Below, piece by piece: positions 26,806 to 35,153 of a DNA stretch of 64,000 nt. The position numbers and the translations under genes were made by a program. This stretch comes from Streptomyces sp. CBMA152 (lineage in GTDB: Bacteria > Actinomycetota > Actinomycetes > Streptomycetales > Streptomycetaceae). The stretch spans positions 434,001 through 498,000 of the forward strand of contig NZ_MECJ01000028.1 in NCBI RefSeq assembly GCF_014596475.1, read 5' to 3'. The notes below the pieces were generated by a model that made no database searches, was not told where the DNA came from, and saw nothing but the letters and a program-made list of their open reading frames with translations. Every line of letters begins with the position of its first letter. Within the stretch, counting starts at the first letter, position 1.

Positions 26806-26877
26806 ATGCGCAAGCACCAGACCTTCGTCTTTACCTATGGCACCCGGCCCGCCGGGCGCCATGGTCGTGCTGCTTGA
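26806..26877 (+). CDS. Leader peptide of the chorismate mutase attenuator
   Basis: A 23-codon reading frame (MRKHQTFVFTYGTR...) with three aromatic residues within five codons: Phe7, Phe9, Tyr11. It has no SD and appears leaderless. It stands in front of a chorismate mutase gene, whose end products are Phe and Tyr, and directly upstream of mutually exclusive RNA hairpins. Translation stalling on uncharged tRNA-Phe or tRNA-Tyr would be the sensor. It ends at TGA 26875-26877, before the antiterminator's downstream strand. Comparable leader peptides control aromatic and branched-chain genes in other actinobacteria (trp, aroF). Confidence 0.7.
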   Translation: MRKHQTFVFTYGTRPAGRHGRAA

Positions 26878-26929
26878 GCAACTGACAAGCGACTTCCCAG
26901 GCGCCCCGGGCCGACAAGGCCCGGGGCGC
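26839..26929 (+). promoter_or_regulatory. Transcription attenuator of the chorismate mutase gene
   Basis: Three alternative pairings can be drawn. Pause hairpin 1:2 is 26839-26847 with 26852-26860 (GGCaCCCGG / CCGGGcGCC, one mismatch). Antiterminator 2:3 pairs GGGCGCC (26854-26860) with GGCGCCC (26900-26906). Terminator 3:4 pairs 26901-26912 with 26918-26929. A ribosome held at Tyr11 (26836-26838) would cover strand 1 but leave 26854 onward free, favouring the antiterminator. This is the classical amino-acid attenuation geometry. Confidence 0.65.
26901..26929 (+). terminator. Attenuator terminator hairpin
   Basis: A perfect 12-base stem GCGCCCCGGGCC / GGCCCGGGGCGC with loop GACAA, 24 bases after the leader peptide stop and 64 bases before the chorismate mutase ATG. 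The following T-tract is weak (GCTGTCATTTCC), common in high-GC genomes. Confidence 0.75.
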
Positions 26930-26993
26930 GCTGTCATTTCCGGGCCTTGCCGCTCCGGGGCCGCCGCCCCGAAGACCCAAGGAGACCCCCGAC

Positions 26994-27296
26994 ATGTCCC
27001 TCACGCAGACCTCCATCACGCAGACCGAGAAGACCGGCGCCCGTACCGACGAGGCCGCGACCGTGATCACCGGCGCCCGCGAGCGCATCGACACGCTCGA
27101 CGACCGGATCATCGGCCTCATCCAGGAACGGATGGCCGTCTCGGCCGTCATCCAGGAGTCCCGCATCGCCTCCGGCGGGCGCCGGGTGAACCTGAACCGC
27201 GAGATGGAGGTCCTGGCCCACTACCGGGACGCGCTGGGCAAGCCCGGCACCGCGCTGGCGATGACGATGCTGGAGCTGTGCCGGGGCCGTATCTGA
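26994..27296 (+). CDS. Chorismate mutase, AroQ class
   Basis: 100 residues, all-helical, typical of stand-alone AroQ-type mutases that rearrange chorismate to prephenate, the branch point to Phe and Tyr. The helix-1 motif RERIDTLDDRIIGLIQERM holds the expected Arg and Asp-Arg-Leu pattern; RRVNLNREMEVL follows, and the third helix ends CRGRI. Start ATG 26994 has AAGGAGA ten bases upstream. The leader with attenuator (26806-26929) indicates control by Phe/Tyr supply. It is a single-gene transcript with guaA divergent. Confidence 0.88.
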   Translation: MSLTQTSITQTEKTGARTDEAATVITGARERIDTLDDRIIGLIQERMAVSAVIQESRIASGGRRVNLNREMEVLAHYRDALGKPGTALAMTMLELCRGRI

Positions 27297-28044
27297 ACGG
27301 CCGAGGACGAGCGGGACGGGCCGCATCTGCGTTCGGTCGCATCCTCACCCGTCCGGCGCCGTGACCGCCCCCGGCCCCACTTCGTTTGTCAGGGTGTCCG
27401 TGCCAGCCAGGGGCGGGCCCGAAAAAACCACGCGTGGCTCCGCTGGAGCGTGTGACGCACCGTTGGTGCGTCGTGGGACCTCGCCCCAGCGCGCGTGACC
27501 GGACGGCAGGGGACAGCAGCCCGGTCACCCTTTAAAGCGGTCGGTTCCGGGGACGCCCGGGGCCGGCCGCATCCGGTCCAAACGGTTGCGCGGTCCGCAG
27601 CCCATCCCTCACGATGCAAAGACACGTCCCGTACTGCGCAGAGCGACTGCCAGTGGTCGATACCATCCGCGCGCCCCCCGCGCGCCGGGTCGGCCACCCG
27701 GCGCACACCCCGGCGGCGCCACCCCCCGTCGCCGCCCCGAGGCACCGATGCTGCCCTGACGTCGGTGCTGACGCCAAGGGCCCCGCGGGCCGTCCCCAGG
27801 AGGATGGCCCGACGCGGGGCCCTTCGCTCTGTCCGGGCCACTGCCGGCTTCTGGCCAGGCCCTCTTCCGCTCGCGCGCGGAGCCTCGCACCGCTCGCCGG
27901 GTTGCCCCGAGCCATGCCTTTGGCGGGATCTCTCCCGTAACCCTTCGGGCACCCGAAACAGATGTGACGGGAAGCACATAAGGATTCTGTGAGTCCTGGG
28001 ACAACCATTGACAGGAGTTGCAGGTCATCCCCTGCGGAACCAAC
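27297..28044. other. Gene-free structured region (about 750 bases)
   Basis: Open frames exist but have no SD, no sensible composition and no family resemblance. The stretch holds several strong hairpins: 27454-27472, a long stem 27778-27791 / 27806-27822 around GGGCCCCGCG, and a smaller GCACCGA / TCGGTGC pair (27742-27768). On the minus strand a T6 run (27422-27427) follows paired segments. A minus-strand TTGTCC (27999-28004) is followed after 17 bases by TTATGT (27976-27981), a weak promoter match. A non-coding RNA read right to left is possible; nothing more specific is supported. Confidence 0.4.
27422..27477 (-). terminator. Possible minus-strand terminator inside the gene-free region
   Basis: On the minus strand, hairpin GACGCACC-AAC-GGTGCGTC is followed by GCTCC-AGC-GGAGC, then CACGCGTGG and six T. 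CACGC / GCGTG pairing immediately before the T-run gives a terminator-like stem. No minus-strand gene ends nearby, so the transcript it would end is unassigned. Confidence 0.45.
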
Positions 28045-28067
28045 GGCCCCGCATGTTCTGCGGGGCC
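28045..28067 (-). terminator. Second hairpin after the GMC oxidoreductase gene
   Basis: Stem GGCCCCGCA / TGCGGGGCC with loop TGTTC; the outer of two hairpins behind the oxidoreductase stop. Confidence 0.55.
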
Positions 28068-28078
28068 CGTGGACGAGC

Positions 28079-28116
28079 GGGGAGCGCTGCACTCGGAGGG
28101 GGGTGCAGCGCTCCCC
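28079..28116 (-). terminator. Terminator of the GMC oxidoreductase gene
   Basis: A perfect 14-base stem GGGGAGCGCTGCAC / GTGCAGCGCTCCCC with a 10-base loop, 24 bases after the stop on the minus strand. Confidence 0.8.
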
Positions 28117-28139
28117 GTCTTCCGTCGGTGGCCGAAGTC

Positions 28140-29963
28140 CTACACCTCGGGCTCGTCCGACTTCTTCGGCGGCACCGTCGGCATCCCCAGGAACGGCAGC
28201 CGCAGCGCGCCGAACGCGTCCTCCGGGACCGCCGGGGACTTCGGCGCCACCGCCGCGACCCGTACGTACGGCCTGCCCTGGGCCGGGCGCCGGTCGGTCT
28301 CGCCCTTGTTCGGCCAGAACGACATCGCCCGCTCGGCCTGCGCCGTGATCGTCAGGGACGGGTTCACGCCCAGGTTCGCCGAGACCGCCGCCCCGTCGAC
28401 CACCGAGATCCCCGGATGCCCGAAGAGCCGGTGGTACGGGTCGATCACGCCCTCCTCGGCCGACGCGCCGATCGGGCAGCCGCCCAGGAAGTGCGCGGTC
28501 AGCGGGGTGCCCATCAGCTCGCCGACGTTCGAGCCCGCGAAGCCGTTGATCTCGGCGGCGATCGCGGACGCCGCCAGCGAGGCCGCCTCGATCTGCTTCG
28601 GGTTGGGCGCGCCATGGCCCTGGCGTGCGGTGAGCAGACCCTTTCCGACGCCGTCCGGCTTCAGATACGTCGTCAGGGAGTTGTCCAGCGACTGCATGAC
28701 GAGCCCGATGATCGTCCGCTCCGACCAGCGCCGGTTGCTCACCGAGCGCGCCAGGAGCGTCGGGTGCTTCACCGCGTTCGCCAGCCATCCGAGCGCCCGC
28801 GAGGAGCCCTGCGCGTACGGCACCTGGAGGATCGACAGGCCGCCCATCGCGTTCGAGCCCCGGCCGTAGCGGACCGGCTCGATGTGGGTGTTCTCGTCGG
28901 GATGGACCGAGGACGTGATGGCGACGCCCCTGGTGAAGTCGACCCGGTCCGCGCCGTGCGCCTTCTTGTAGCGGCGGTTGTCGGTCTGCGCCCCGACCAG
29001 CGCCTCGGAGTTGGTACGGGTCAGCTCGCCCAACTTCATGGAGATGTACGGGAGTTGACCGCCCGAGCGCATACGGTGCAGCAGGGTCTGGGTGCCGTAG
29101 GTGCCCGCCGCGATCACCACGCGCCGGGCCGTGAAAAGCCGCCCCGGGGCCTTCTTGCGGTTGTCGGTGGGAAGCGTGGCCACTGCGTATCCGCCGCGCG
29201 AGTCGTCGGTGACCGAGACGACGGTGGTCATCGGGTGCACCATCGCGCCCGCCTTCTCGGCGAGGTAGAGGTAGTTCTCGTTGAGGGTGTTCTTCGCGCC
29301 GTGGCGGCAGCCCGTCATGCACTCACCGCACTCGGTGCACGCCTTGCGCGCCGGGCCCGCCCCGCCGAAGTACGGGTCCTCGACCGTCTCACCGGGCCGG
29401 GCCTTCGCCGTCCCGTCGGCGTCCTGCCCGTCCCCGAAGAACACGCCGACCGGCGCCATGTGGAAGGTGTCGCCCACCCCCATCCGCTGGGCCGCCGCCT
29501 TCAGATGCACGTCGGAGGGGGTCATCGTCGGATTGAGCCGCACCCCGAGCATGCGCCGGGCCTGGTCGTAGTACGGGCCCAACTCCTCCTGCCAGTCCGT
29601 GATGTCCTTCCACTGCGGGTCGTCGAAGAACTGCTTCGGCGGCACGTACAGGGTGTTGGCGTAGTTCAGCGACCCGCCGCCGACCCCCGCGCCCGCCAGC
29701 ACCATCACATTGCCGAGCAGATGGATGCGCTGGATGCCGTACATCCCGAGCTTGGGCGCCCACAGGTAGTTCTTGATGTCCCAGGAGTTCTTCGGCAGCG
29801 ACGCGCGCGTGAAGCGGCGCCCCGCCTCCAGGACGCCGACGCGGTAGCCCTTCTCGGTCAGCCGCAGCGCCGTCACCGAACCGCCGAAGCCGGAGCCGAC
29901 GACGAGGACGTCGTAGTCGTACGCCGTGTCGTCCTGGTTCTGGGCAGGGGTCTCCTGGGACAT
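28140..29963 (-). CDS. GMC family oxidoreductase with a four-cysteine cluster
   Basis: 607 residues from ATG 29963, with GAGGAGA just upstream. An FAD Rossmann motif near the N-terminus (VLVVGSGFGGSVTALRL) and the GMC pattern GGGSLNYANTLY are clear, with a C-terminal FAD-contact region HLFGHPGISVVDGAAVSANLG-like. It is closest in layout to bacterial cholesterol-oxidase-type GMC enzymes acting on alcohols or sterols. A motif CTECGECMTGC (about residue 215) has the CxxCxxCxxxC spacing of a 4Fe-4S site. The next gene in the same direction, an aldehyde dehydrogenase 53 bases upstream, suggests stepwise alcohol-to-acid oxidation. Confidence 0.85.
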   Translation of the reverse strand: MSQETPAQNQDDTAYDYDVLVVGSGFGGSVTALRLTEKGYRVGVLEAGRRFTRASLPKNSWDIKNYLWAPKLGMYGIQRIHLLGNVMVLAGAGVGGGSLNYANTLYVPPKQFFDDPQWKDITDWQEELGPYYDQARRMLGVRLNPTMTPSDVHLKAAAQRMGVGDTFHMAPVGVFFGDGQDADGTAKARPGETVEDPYFGGAGPARKACTECGECMTGCRHGAKNTLNENYLYLAEKAGAMVHPMTTVVSVTDDSRGGYAVATLPTDNRKKAPGRLFTARRVVIAAGTYGTQTLLHRMRSGGQLPYISMKLGELTRTNSEALVGAQTDNRRYKKAHGADRVDFTRGVAITSSVHPDENTHIEPVRYGRGSNAMGGLSILQVPYAQGSSRALGWLANAVKHPTLLARSVSNRRWSERTIIGLVMQSLDNSLTTYLKPDGVGKGLLTARQGHGAPNPKQIEAASLAASAIAAEINGFAGSNVGELMGTPLTAHFLGGCPIGASAEEGVIDPYHRLFGHPGISVVDGAAVSANLGVNPSLTITAQAERAMSFWPNKGETDRRPAQGRPYVRVAAVAPKSPAVPEDAFGALRLPFLGMPTVPPKKSDEPEV

Positions 29964-30016
29964 CGGCTCTCCTCGTGCGACTTCGGAACGGGACGGGGGC
30001 AAGGAGTCGAGCGGGC

Positions 30017-31633
30017 TCAGCGCAGGCGGAGCGCCTTCATCGCCTTCAGGCTGCGGCTCATGAACGCGGCGTACTTCTCGTCGTCCATGCCGAAGGACGG
30101 CGCCAGCGGGAGGATCCGCTGCTGGGCGACGGTCTGGGCCTCGGTGTACTTGAGGATGCCCTCGGAGCCGTGCCGGCGGCCGAGGCCGGAGTCCTTCATT
30201 CCGCCCATCGGGGACTGCACGCTGCCGTACGCGGGTGCGTACCCCTCGTTGATGTTGACCGTGCCCGTGCGCAGCTTCGCGGCGACCTGATGGCCCCGGC
30301 GCGAATCCTTCGTCCAGACCGAGGAGTTGAGACCGTACGGGGTGGCGTTCGCGGCCTCGACGACCTCGTCCTCGTCCGTGAACCGGTAGATCGAGACGAC
30401 CGGGCCGAAGGTCTCCTCGGTGCAGACGGCCATCGGGGCCTCTACGCCGTCCAGGATCGTCGGCTCGTAGAAGAGCGGGCCGATGTCGGGGCGGGCGACG
30501 CCGCCCGCGACCAGCTTGGCGCCCTTGGCGACGGCCTCCTCGACGTGCCGGGTCACCGTCTCCAGCTGACGCTCGCCCACAAGCGAGCCCATGTCGGCGC
30601 CGTACGCGAGGGAGGTGCCGAGCCGCATCGCCTTCGTACGGGCGGCGAAGCGCTCCACGAAGTCGTCGGCGATCGACTCGTGGACGTACAGCCGCTCGAT
30701 GGAGATGCAGAGCTGTCCGGCGGAGGAGAAGCAGGCGCGGACGGCGCCCGCCGCCGCCTTCTCCACGTCGGCGTCGCGCAGCACCAGCATCGCGTTCTTG
30801 CCGCCCAACTCCAGGGAGACACCGACCAGTCGGGCCGCCGCGCCCTGGGCGACCTCGCGGCCGGTGCGCGTGGAGCCGGTGAACGAGACGTAGTCGGCGT
30901 ACTTGACGACCTCGGGGCCGACGACCGGGCCCTCGCCGAGCACGACCTGGAACACCTCGGCGGGAAGTCCCGCCTCGATCAGCAGGTCACGGGCCCACAG
31001 CGCGGTCAGCGCGGTCTCGGTGTCGGGCTTCATCACCACGGCGTTGCCGGAGACGAACGCGGGCAGCGCGTCGCCCACCGACAGCTCGAACGGGTAGTTC
31101 CAGGGCGCGATCTGCCCCACCACCCCGCGCGGCTGGCGCAGTTCGGTGACCTTGGTGAGGGTCGGCACGACACCGGTGTGGCGCTTGGGGCGCAGATACG
31201 CGGGCGCCTTGCGGCCGTAGTGGCGCGCGGCCACGGCGACGGCCTGGACCTCCTCGTGCGCGTGCAGGCGCGCCTTGCCGGTCTCCAGCTGGATGAGGTC
31301 GAGGACCTCGCCCTGGCGGGCGAGGACCAGGTCGTGGAAGCGCAGCAGGACGGCGGCGCGCTCGCGGGGCGACGTCGCGGCCCAGGCGGGCTGTGCGGCG
31401 CGGGCGCGCGCGAACGCCTCGGCGACGTCCTCGGGCGTGGACTCGGGCAGGTCCGCCAGCTTCTCGCCGGTGAACGGCGTGTGGTTCACCGTCCGGCCGG
31501 AGCCGATGACACCCCGGGTGAGGCGGGCGACCACCTCGGGGGTGACCACATCGGCGGCGGTGCGGGCGCCCGTGGGAGCCGCGGCGACCGGGTTCGTACG
31601 GGTGCTGGAGGGCGTGGCCTGCGAGTCCGTCAT
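30017..31633 (-). CDS. Succinate-semialdehyde dehydrogenase-type aldehyde dehydrogenase
   Basis: 538 residues. NAD(P)-dependent aldehyde dehydrogenase fold with the general-base Glu in VSLELGGKNAML and nucleophile Cys in SSAGQLCISIERLY. The IAPWNYPFEL and EETFGPV motifs are also present. Sequence style matches Streptomyces GabD2-like succinic semialdehyde dehydrogenases, which feed GABA carbon into the TCA cycle. Substrate choice is inference. Start ATG 31633 lacks an SD; TACGCT on the minus strand (31641-31646) lies seven bases before it, so it is likely leaderless. It is transcribed ahead of the GMC oxidoreductase gene and probably with it. Confidence 0.85.
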   Translation of the reverse strand: MTDSQATPSSTRTNPVAAAPTGARTAADVVTPEVVARLTRGVIGSGRTVNHTPFTGEKLADLPESTPEDVAEAFARARAAQPAWAATSPRERAAVLLRFHDLVLARQGEVLDLIQLETGKARLHAHEEVQAVAVAARHYGRKAPAYLRPKRHTGVVPTLTKVTELRQPRGVVGQIAPWNYPFELSVGDALPAFVSGNAVVMKPDTETALTALWARDLLIEAGLPAEVFQVVLGEGPVVGPEVVKYADYVSFTGSTRTGREVAQGAAARLVGVSLELGGKNAMLVLRDADVEKAAAGAVRACFSSAGQLCISIERLYVHESIADDFVERFAARTKAMRLGTSLAYGADMGSLVGERQLETVTRHVEEAVAKGAKLVAGGVARPDIGPLFYEPTILDGVEAPMAVCTEETFGPVVSIYRFTDEDEVVEAANATPYGLNSSVWTKDSRRGHQVAAKLRTGTVNINEGYAPAYGSVQSPMGGMKDSGLGRRHGSEGILKYTEAQTVAQQRILPLAPSFGMDDEKYAAFMSRSLKAMKALRLR

Positions 31634-31752
31634 GGGAGGGAGCGTATGCCCGGCGCAACCGTTTGGGTACCCGCCGGTAATACCTTTGTCGCACCCTCAC
31701 AAACACGCCAGTAATCACTGGCCACATAACCGCTGATCAGGCCCTGTTTCCC

Positions 31753-33354
31753 TCAGAGGTCATGAATTTTCAGACCGTCGACGACTTGGCCGAACAGCTT
31801 CTCGCCGTCCTTGGACGCCTTGCCCGCGGCCGGCATCCTGACCCGCAGCTGCCAGTAGACCGAGCCTTTTCCGGGGATCAGCAGCTCGTGGAAGCGGAAG
31901 TGCAACGGGTCGGGGTCGCTCGCCGAGGTCGCGTACGGGACGAAGTCGGTGACCACCTCGGACGCCTTCTTGCCCTGGTGGGTGGTGTCCTTGACGGTGA
32001 CCACGGCGTTGCGCATCTCGGTGGCCGACGCGCCGCCGTGCTCGTAATGGGACTTCCAGGCGGCCCCGGTGGGACCGGGGTCGTCCGTCCTGCCGGTGGT
32101 GTCGGTCTTCCAGACGTCGATCTCGAAGACGCCGCTGGGGTCGTAGTACCAGACCGCGTCGCCCTTGTCGCCCTGCTTGCGCTTGTACTCCTCGGGCACG
32201 GCGACGTCCGCGTTCAGCACCTCGTTCTCGGGCCGCACCTGCCAGCCGGAGGGCAGTCCGCCGCCCCCGAACGGGTCGGTGACCAGCAGCGTCACCGCCA
32301 CCACCACCGCGAGCAGACCGCCGCCGACGCCGTACCGGGCGCGCTTGCTCTCGGCGAGGACCGGCGGGACCCAGGCGCGGGCGCCGGTGGCGGAACCGGC
32401 CGCCGCGCCGGGCAGCAGCCGGGTGGCGGCGACGGCGGCGGGCGCCGGGTTCGCGACCGACTCCAGGATCCGGCGGATCTCGGCCGGGGCGGGCCGCGCC
32501 GCCGGGTCCTTGCGCAGCAGCTGCATCACCAGCGTGCCGAAGGCGCCCGAGCCCCGGGCCGGCATCTGCGGCTCGGCCGACAGGACCGCCTGGAGGGTGG
32601 CCGGGGTGTTGCTGCGCCGGTAGGGGGACATGCCCTCGACCGCCGCGTACAGCACGACGCCGAGCGACCACAGGTCCGACTCCGGGCCGGGCCGCTGACC
32701 CAACACCCGCTCCGGCGCGATGAATTCGGGCGAGCCGACGAACGCGCCGGTCTCGGTGAGTCCTTCCTCGCCCTCGACCTGCGCGATGCCGAAGTCGGTG
32801 AGCACCACCCGCTCGCCGCGCCCGAGCAGGACGTTGGCGGGCTTCACATCGCGGTGCAGGACGCCCGCCTCATGGGCCGCGGTGAGCGCGCCGAGGACCG
32901 CGAGCCCGATCCGCGCGGCCTCGCGGACGTCGAGGGTGCCCTCCTGGAGCCGGTCGGCCAGCGAGTGGCCGCGCACCAGCTCCATCACGATCCACGGCTT
33001 GCCGTCCTCGACGACCACGTCGTGCATGGTGACGACGCTGGGGTGGTCGATCCGGGCGGCGGCCCGCGCCTCGCGCTGCATCCGCGTGTGGACGGTGGCG
33101 CGCTCGCGCTCGCCCAGGTGTTCCGGGACGCGCGGCTCCTTGACCGCGACATCGCGGTCCACCACCTCGTCGTGCGCACGCCAGACCGTGCCCATACCGC
33201 CGTGGCCGAGGCGGTCGACGAGCCGGTAGCGCCCGCCGAGGATGCGCCCGGCACCGGCCTCGCTCTGCGTGGGCTCGTACGCGTTCGGTACGGGCTGCGG
33301 CGGCTGAAGGCCGTAGCTGGTGGGCTCGTCGGCCCGTCCCCCGTCGTTCGTCAT
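31753..33354 (-). CDS. Membrane Ser/Thr protein kinase (last of five in the cluster)
   Basis: 533 residues from ATG 33354. The kinase domain (about 38-295) is intact: glycine loop LGHGGMGTVW, Lys in DVAVKEPR, catalytic LHRDVKPANV, DFGIAQ and GSPEFIAPE. After a Pro/Ala linker comes one membrane helix (about 330-352) and an outer domain of about 170 residues opening GWQVRPENEVLNADVAVP. That outer domain resembles those of the four upstream kinases. Targets and ligand are unknown. Five consecutive genes on one strand, 105-120 bases apart, suggest serial duplication. Confidence 0.9.
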   Translation of the reverse strand: MTNDGGRADEPTSYGLQPPQPVPNAYEPTQSEAGAGRILGGRYRLVDRLGHGGMGTVWRAHDEVVDRDVAVKEPRVPEHLGERERATVHTRMQREARAAARIDHPSVVTMHDVVVEDGKPWIVMELVRGHSLADRLQEGTLDVREAARIGLAVLGALTAAHEAGVLHRDVKPANVLLGRGERVVLTDFGIAQVEGEEGLTETGAFVGSPEFIAPERVLGQRPGPESDLWSLGVVLYAAVEGMSPYRRSNTPATLQAVLSAEPQMPARGSGAFGTLVMQLLRKDPAARPAPAEIRRILESVANPAPAAVAATRLLPGAAAGSATGARAWVPPVLAESKRARYGVGGGLLAVVVAVTLLVTDPFGGGGLPSGWQVRPENEVLNADVAVPEEYKRKQGDKGDAVWYYDPSGVFEIDVWKTDTTGRTDDPGPTGAAWKSHYEHGGASATEMRNAVVTVKDTTHQGKKASEVVTDFVPYATSASDPDPLHFRFHELLIPGKGSVYWQLRVRMPAAGKASKDGEKLFGQVVDGLKIHDL

Positions 33355-33464
33355 GCACACATCCTGTCGAACAGGAGTTGCCCGTGCCACAGAGGGGGTT
33401 CAGCGGATGCAGAGCCGTGACGTGACAAGGGCCGCGCGGAGACGTGACCGGCCGGGCGGACGGA

Positions 33465-35048
33465 TCAGGCCGACGGCGTGAACGAGTCGAGCGCGGTGTC
33501 GAAGTGCCGCTTGGCCTCGTCGCGCCGCCCTATCGGCGCCGAGACCCACACGTCGTACATCTTGCCGCTCTCGTCCCAGGACTCGTCATACGTGTGCCGG
33601 GGCCCCTCGGCCGTACTGAAGCCGTTCCAGCTGAACTCCCACAGTGCCGCGTCATGGCCCTGGTGGGTGGTGGCGACGACCTTGCCGTCCCGGTAACCGG
33701 GGTTGGTGCTCGACCCGTTGGCGTCGGCGAGCCGCATCACGCCGAGCGGGCCGCCGGACACGGAGTTCTGCAGCCGGATGCCGAGCCGGAAGGCGCCGTC
33801 CGGCGAGACGTAGAAGACCCGCCGGTCGTCGGTGGTACGGGTGAAGCCCGCCGGGACCGTGAGGCTGAAGCCGTCCGGGTCGCGGACCGTGCGGTACCCG
33901 GCGGGCGCGGTGCCGGCCGGGGCGGGCTCGGACGCGGTGACCGTCACGGTGGCGCCCGCCGGCCCGGGTCGCACGGAGGCTGCCGAGGAGGCGGTGACCG
34001 TCGCCGTGGTCCCGCCACCGGTGGCGGCCTGTGCGTTGCCGCCGCCCTGGCCGCTGTCGTCGCTGCTCAGCAGGACGGCGGTGGCCGCGCCCGCACCGGC
34101 GAGGACGACGACCGCGGCCGCCGCGACCAGCGCGGTCCTGGCCCGCTTGGGCCGGGAGGCCGGGCCGGTCACCGCCACCCGCTCGGTCGGCGTGTACGTG
34201 CGCGGGGTGACGGGGGTGGAGCCGGTCGCCACGTACGCCTTCAGCAGTTCCGTGGCCTCCGGCGCGCCCAACCGGCGTACCGGGTCCCGGTCGAGCAGCC
34301 CGTGGACCACCGGGAGCAGCGGGGCTGCGGCAGCGGGCGGGCGGATCTCGTCGGTGACCACGGCGTGCAGCACACCGCCCAACGAGTCGCGGTGGAAGGG
34401 CGATTCGCCGCTCAGGGCGGCGCACAGGAGCGCGCCGAGCGACCACAGGTCGGACTCGGGCCCGGCCGCAGCCCCCTGCATCCGCTCCGGCGCGGTGTAC
34501 TCGGGCGAGCCGACGAACGCGCCCTCCTCGCTGATCGTGGTGGTGCCCGGCAGCTGCGCGATCCCGAAGTCGGTGAGCACCACCCGGCCGGTGCCCTCCT
34601 CAAGGAGGACGTTGGCGGGCTTGAGGTCGCGGTGGAGCACGCCCTGGCGGTGCGCGGTGCTCAGTGCGCCGAGCAGCGCGATGCCCATCCGGGCCGCCTC
34701 GGCCGCGTCGACCGGCCCGCGCAGCCGCAGCCGGTCGGCGAGCGAACCGCCCTCGACCAGCTCCATCACGATGTACGAGCGCCCGTCCTGCTCGACCACG
34801 TCGTGGACGACGATGACGTGCGGGTGCTTGATCTGCGCCACGGCCCGGGCCTCGCGCAGCGCGGCCATGGCGGGGCCGCCGCCATCGGGGTGCAGCTCCT
34901 TGACCGCGACCTGGCGGCCGAGCAGTTGGTCCTGGGCGCGCCACACCGTGCCCATGCCGCCCCGGCCGAGCCGGGCCGTCGGCCGGTAGCGCCCGGCGAT
35001 CAGGCGCTCGTCGGCCGGACCGCCACGCGGATCACTGGGTGCGGACAC
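33465..35048 (-). CDS. Membrane Ser/Thr protein kinase (fourth in transcription order)
   Basis: 527 residues from GTG 35048 with GGGGGAAG upstream. The kinase domain (about 15-275) is intact: LGRGGMGTVW, QVAVKELH, LHRDLKPANV, DFGIAQ, GSPEYTAPE. A membrane helix follows (about 305-328), then a Thr/Ala/Ser-rich stalk and a sensor-like domain opening GYRTVRDPDGFSLTVPAGF, the clearest copy of the shared outer motif. It ends 110 bases before the next kinase gene. Confidence 0.9.
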   Translation of the reverse strand: MSAPSDPRGGPADERLIAGRYRPTARLGRGGMGTVWRAQDQLLGRQVAVKELHPDGGGPAMAALREARAVAQIKHPHVIVVHDVVEQDGRSYIVMELVEGGSLADRLRLRGPVDAAEAARMGIALLGALSTAHRQGVLHRDLKPANVLLEEGTGRVVLTDFGIAQLPGTTTISEEGAFVGSPEYTAPERMQGAAAGPESDLWSLGALLCAALSGESPFHRDSLGGVLHAVVTDEIRPPAAAAPLLPVVHGLLDRDPVRRLGAPEATELLKAYVATGSTPVTPRTYTPTERVAVTGPASRPKRARTALVAAAAVVVLAGAGAATAVLLSSDDSGQGGGNAQAATGGGTTATVTASSAASVRPGPAGATVTVTASEPAPAGTAPAGYRTVRDPDGFSLTVPAGFTRTTDDRRVFYVSPDGAFRLGIRLQNSVSGGPLGVMRLADANGSSTNPGYRDGKVVATTHQGHDAALWEFSWNGFSTAEGPRHTYDESWDESGKMYDVWVSAPIGRRDEAKRHFDTALDSFTPSA

Positions 35049-35153
35049 CGCGTCTTCCCCCTGATACTCGTCCTGGGCCCATCATGCCGCACGGGCCCGT
35101 GCCCGAGCAGGGCGTGAGGTCACGGGACGGCCGCAACAGGAGCTGACAGGCCG

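Noticed and set aside
27614..27940. 108-residue plus-strand frame in the gap after chorismate mutase
   Set aside because: Composition is Pro/Ala/Arg-rich with no SD and mixed codon positions; it overlaps strong hairpins and has no recognisable family.
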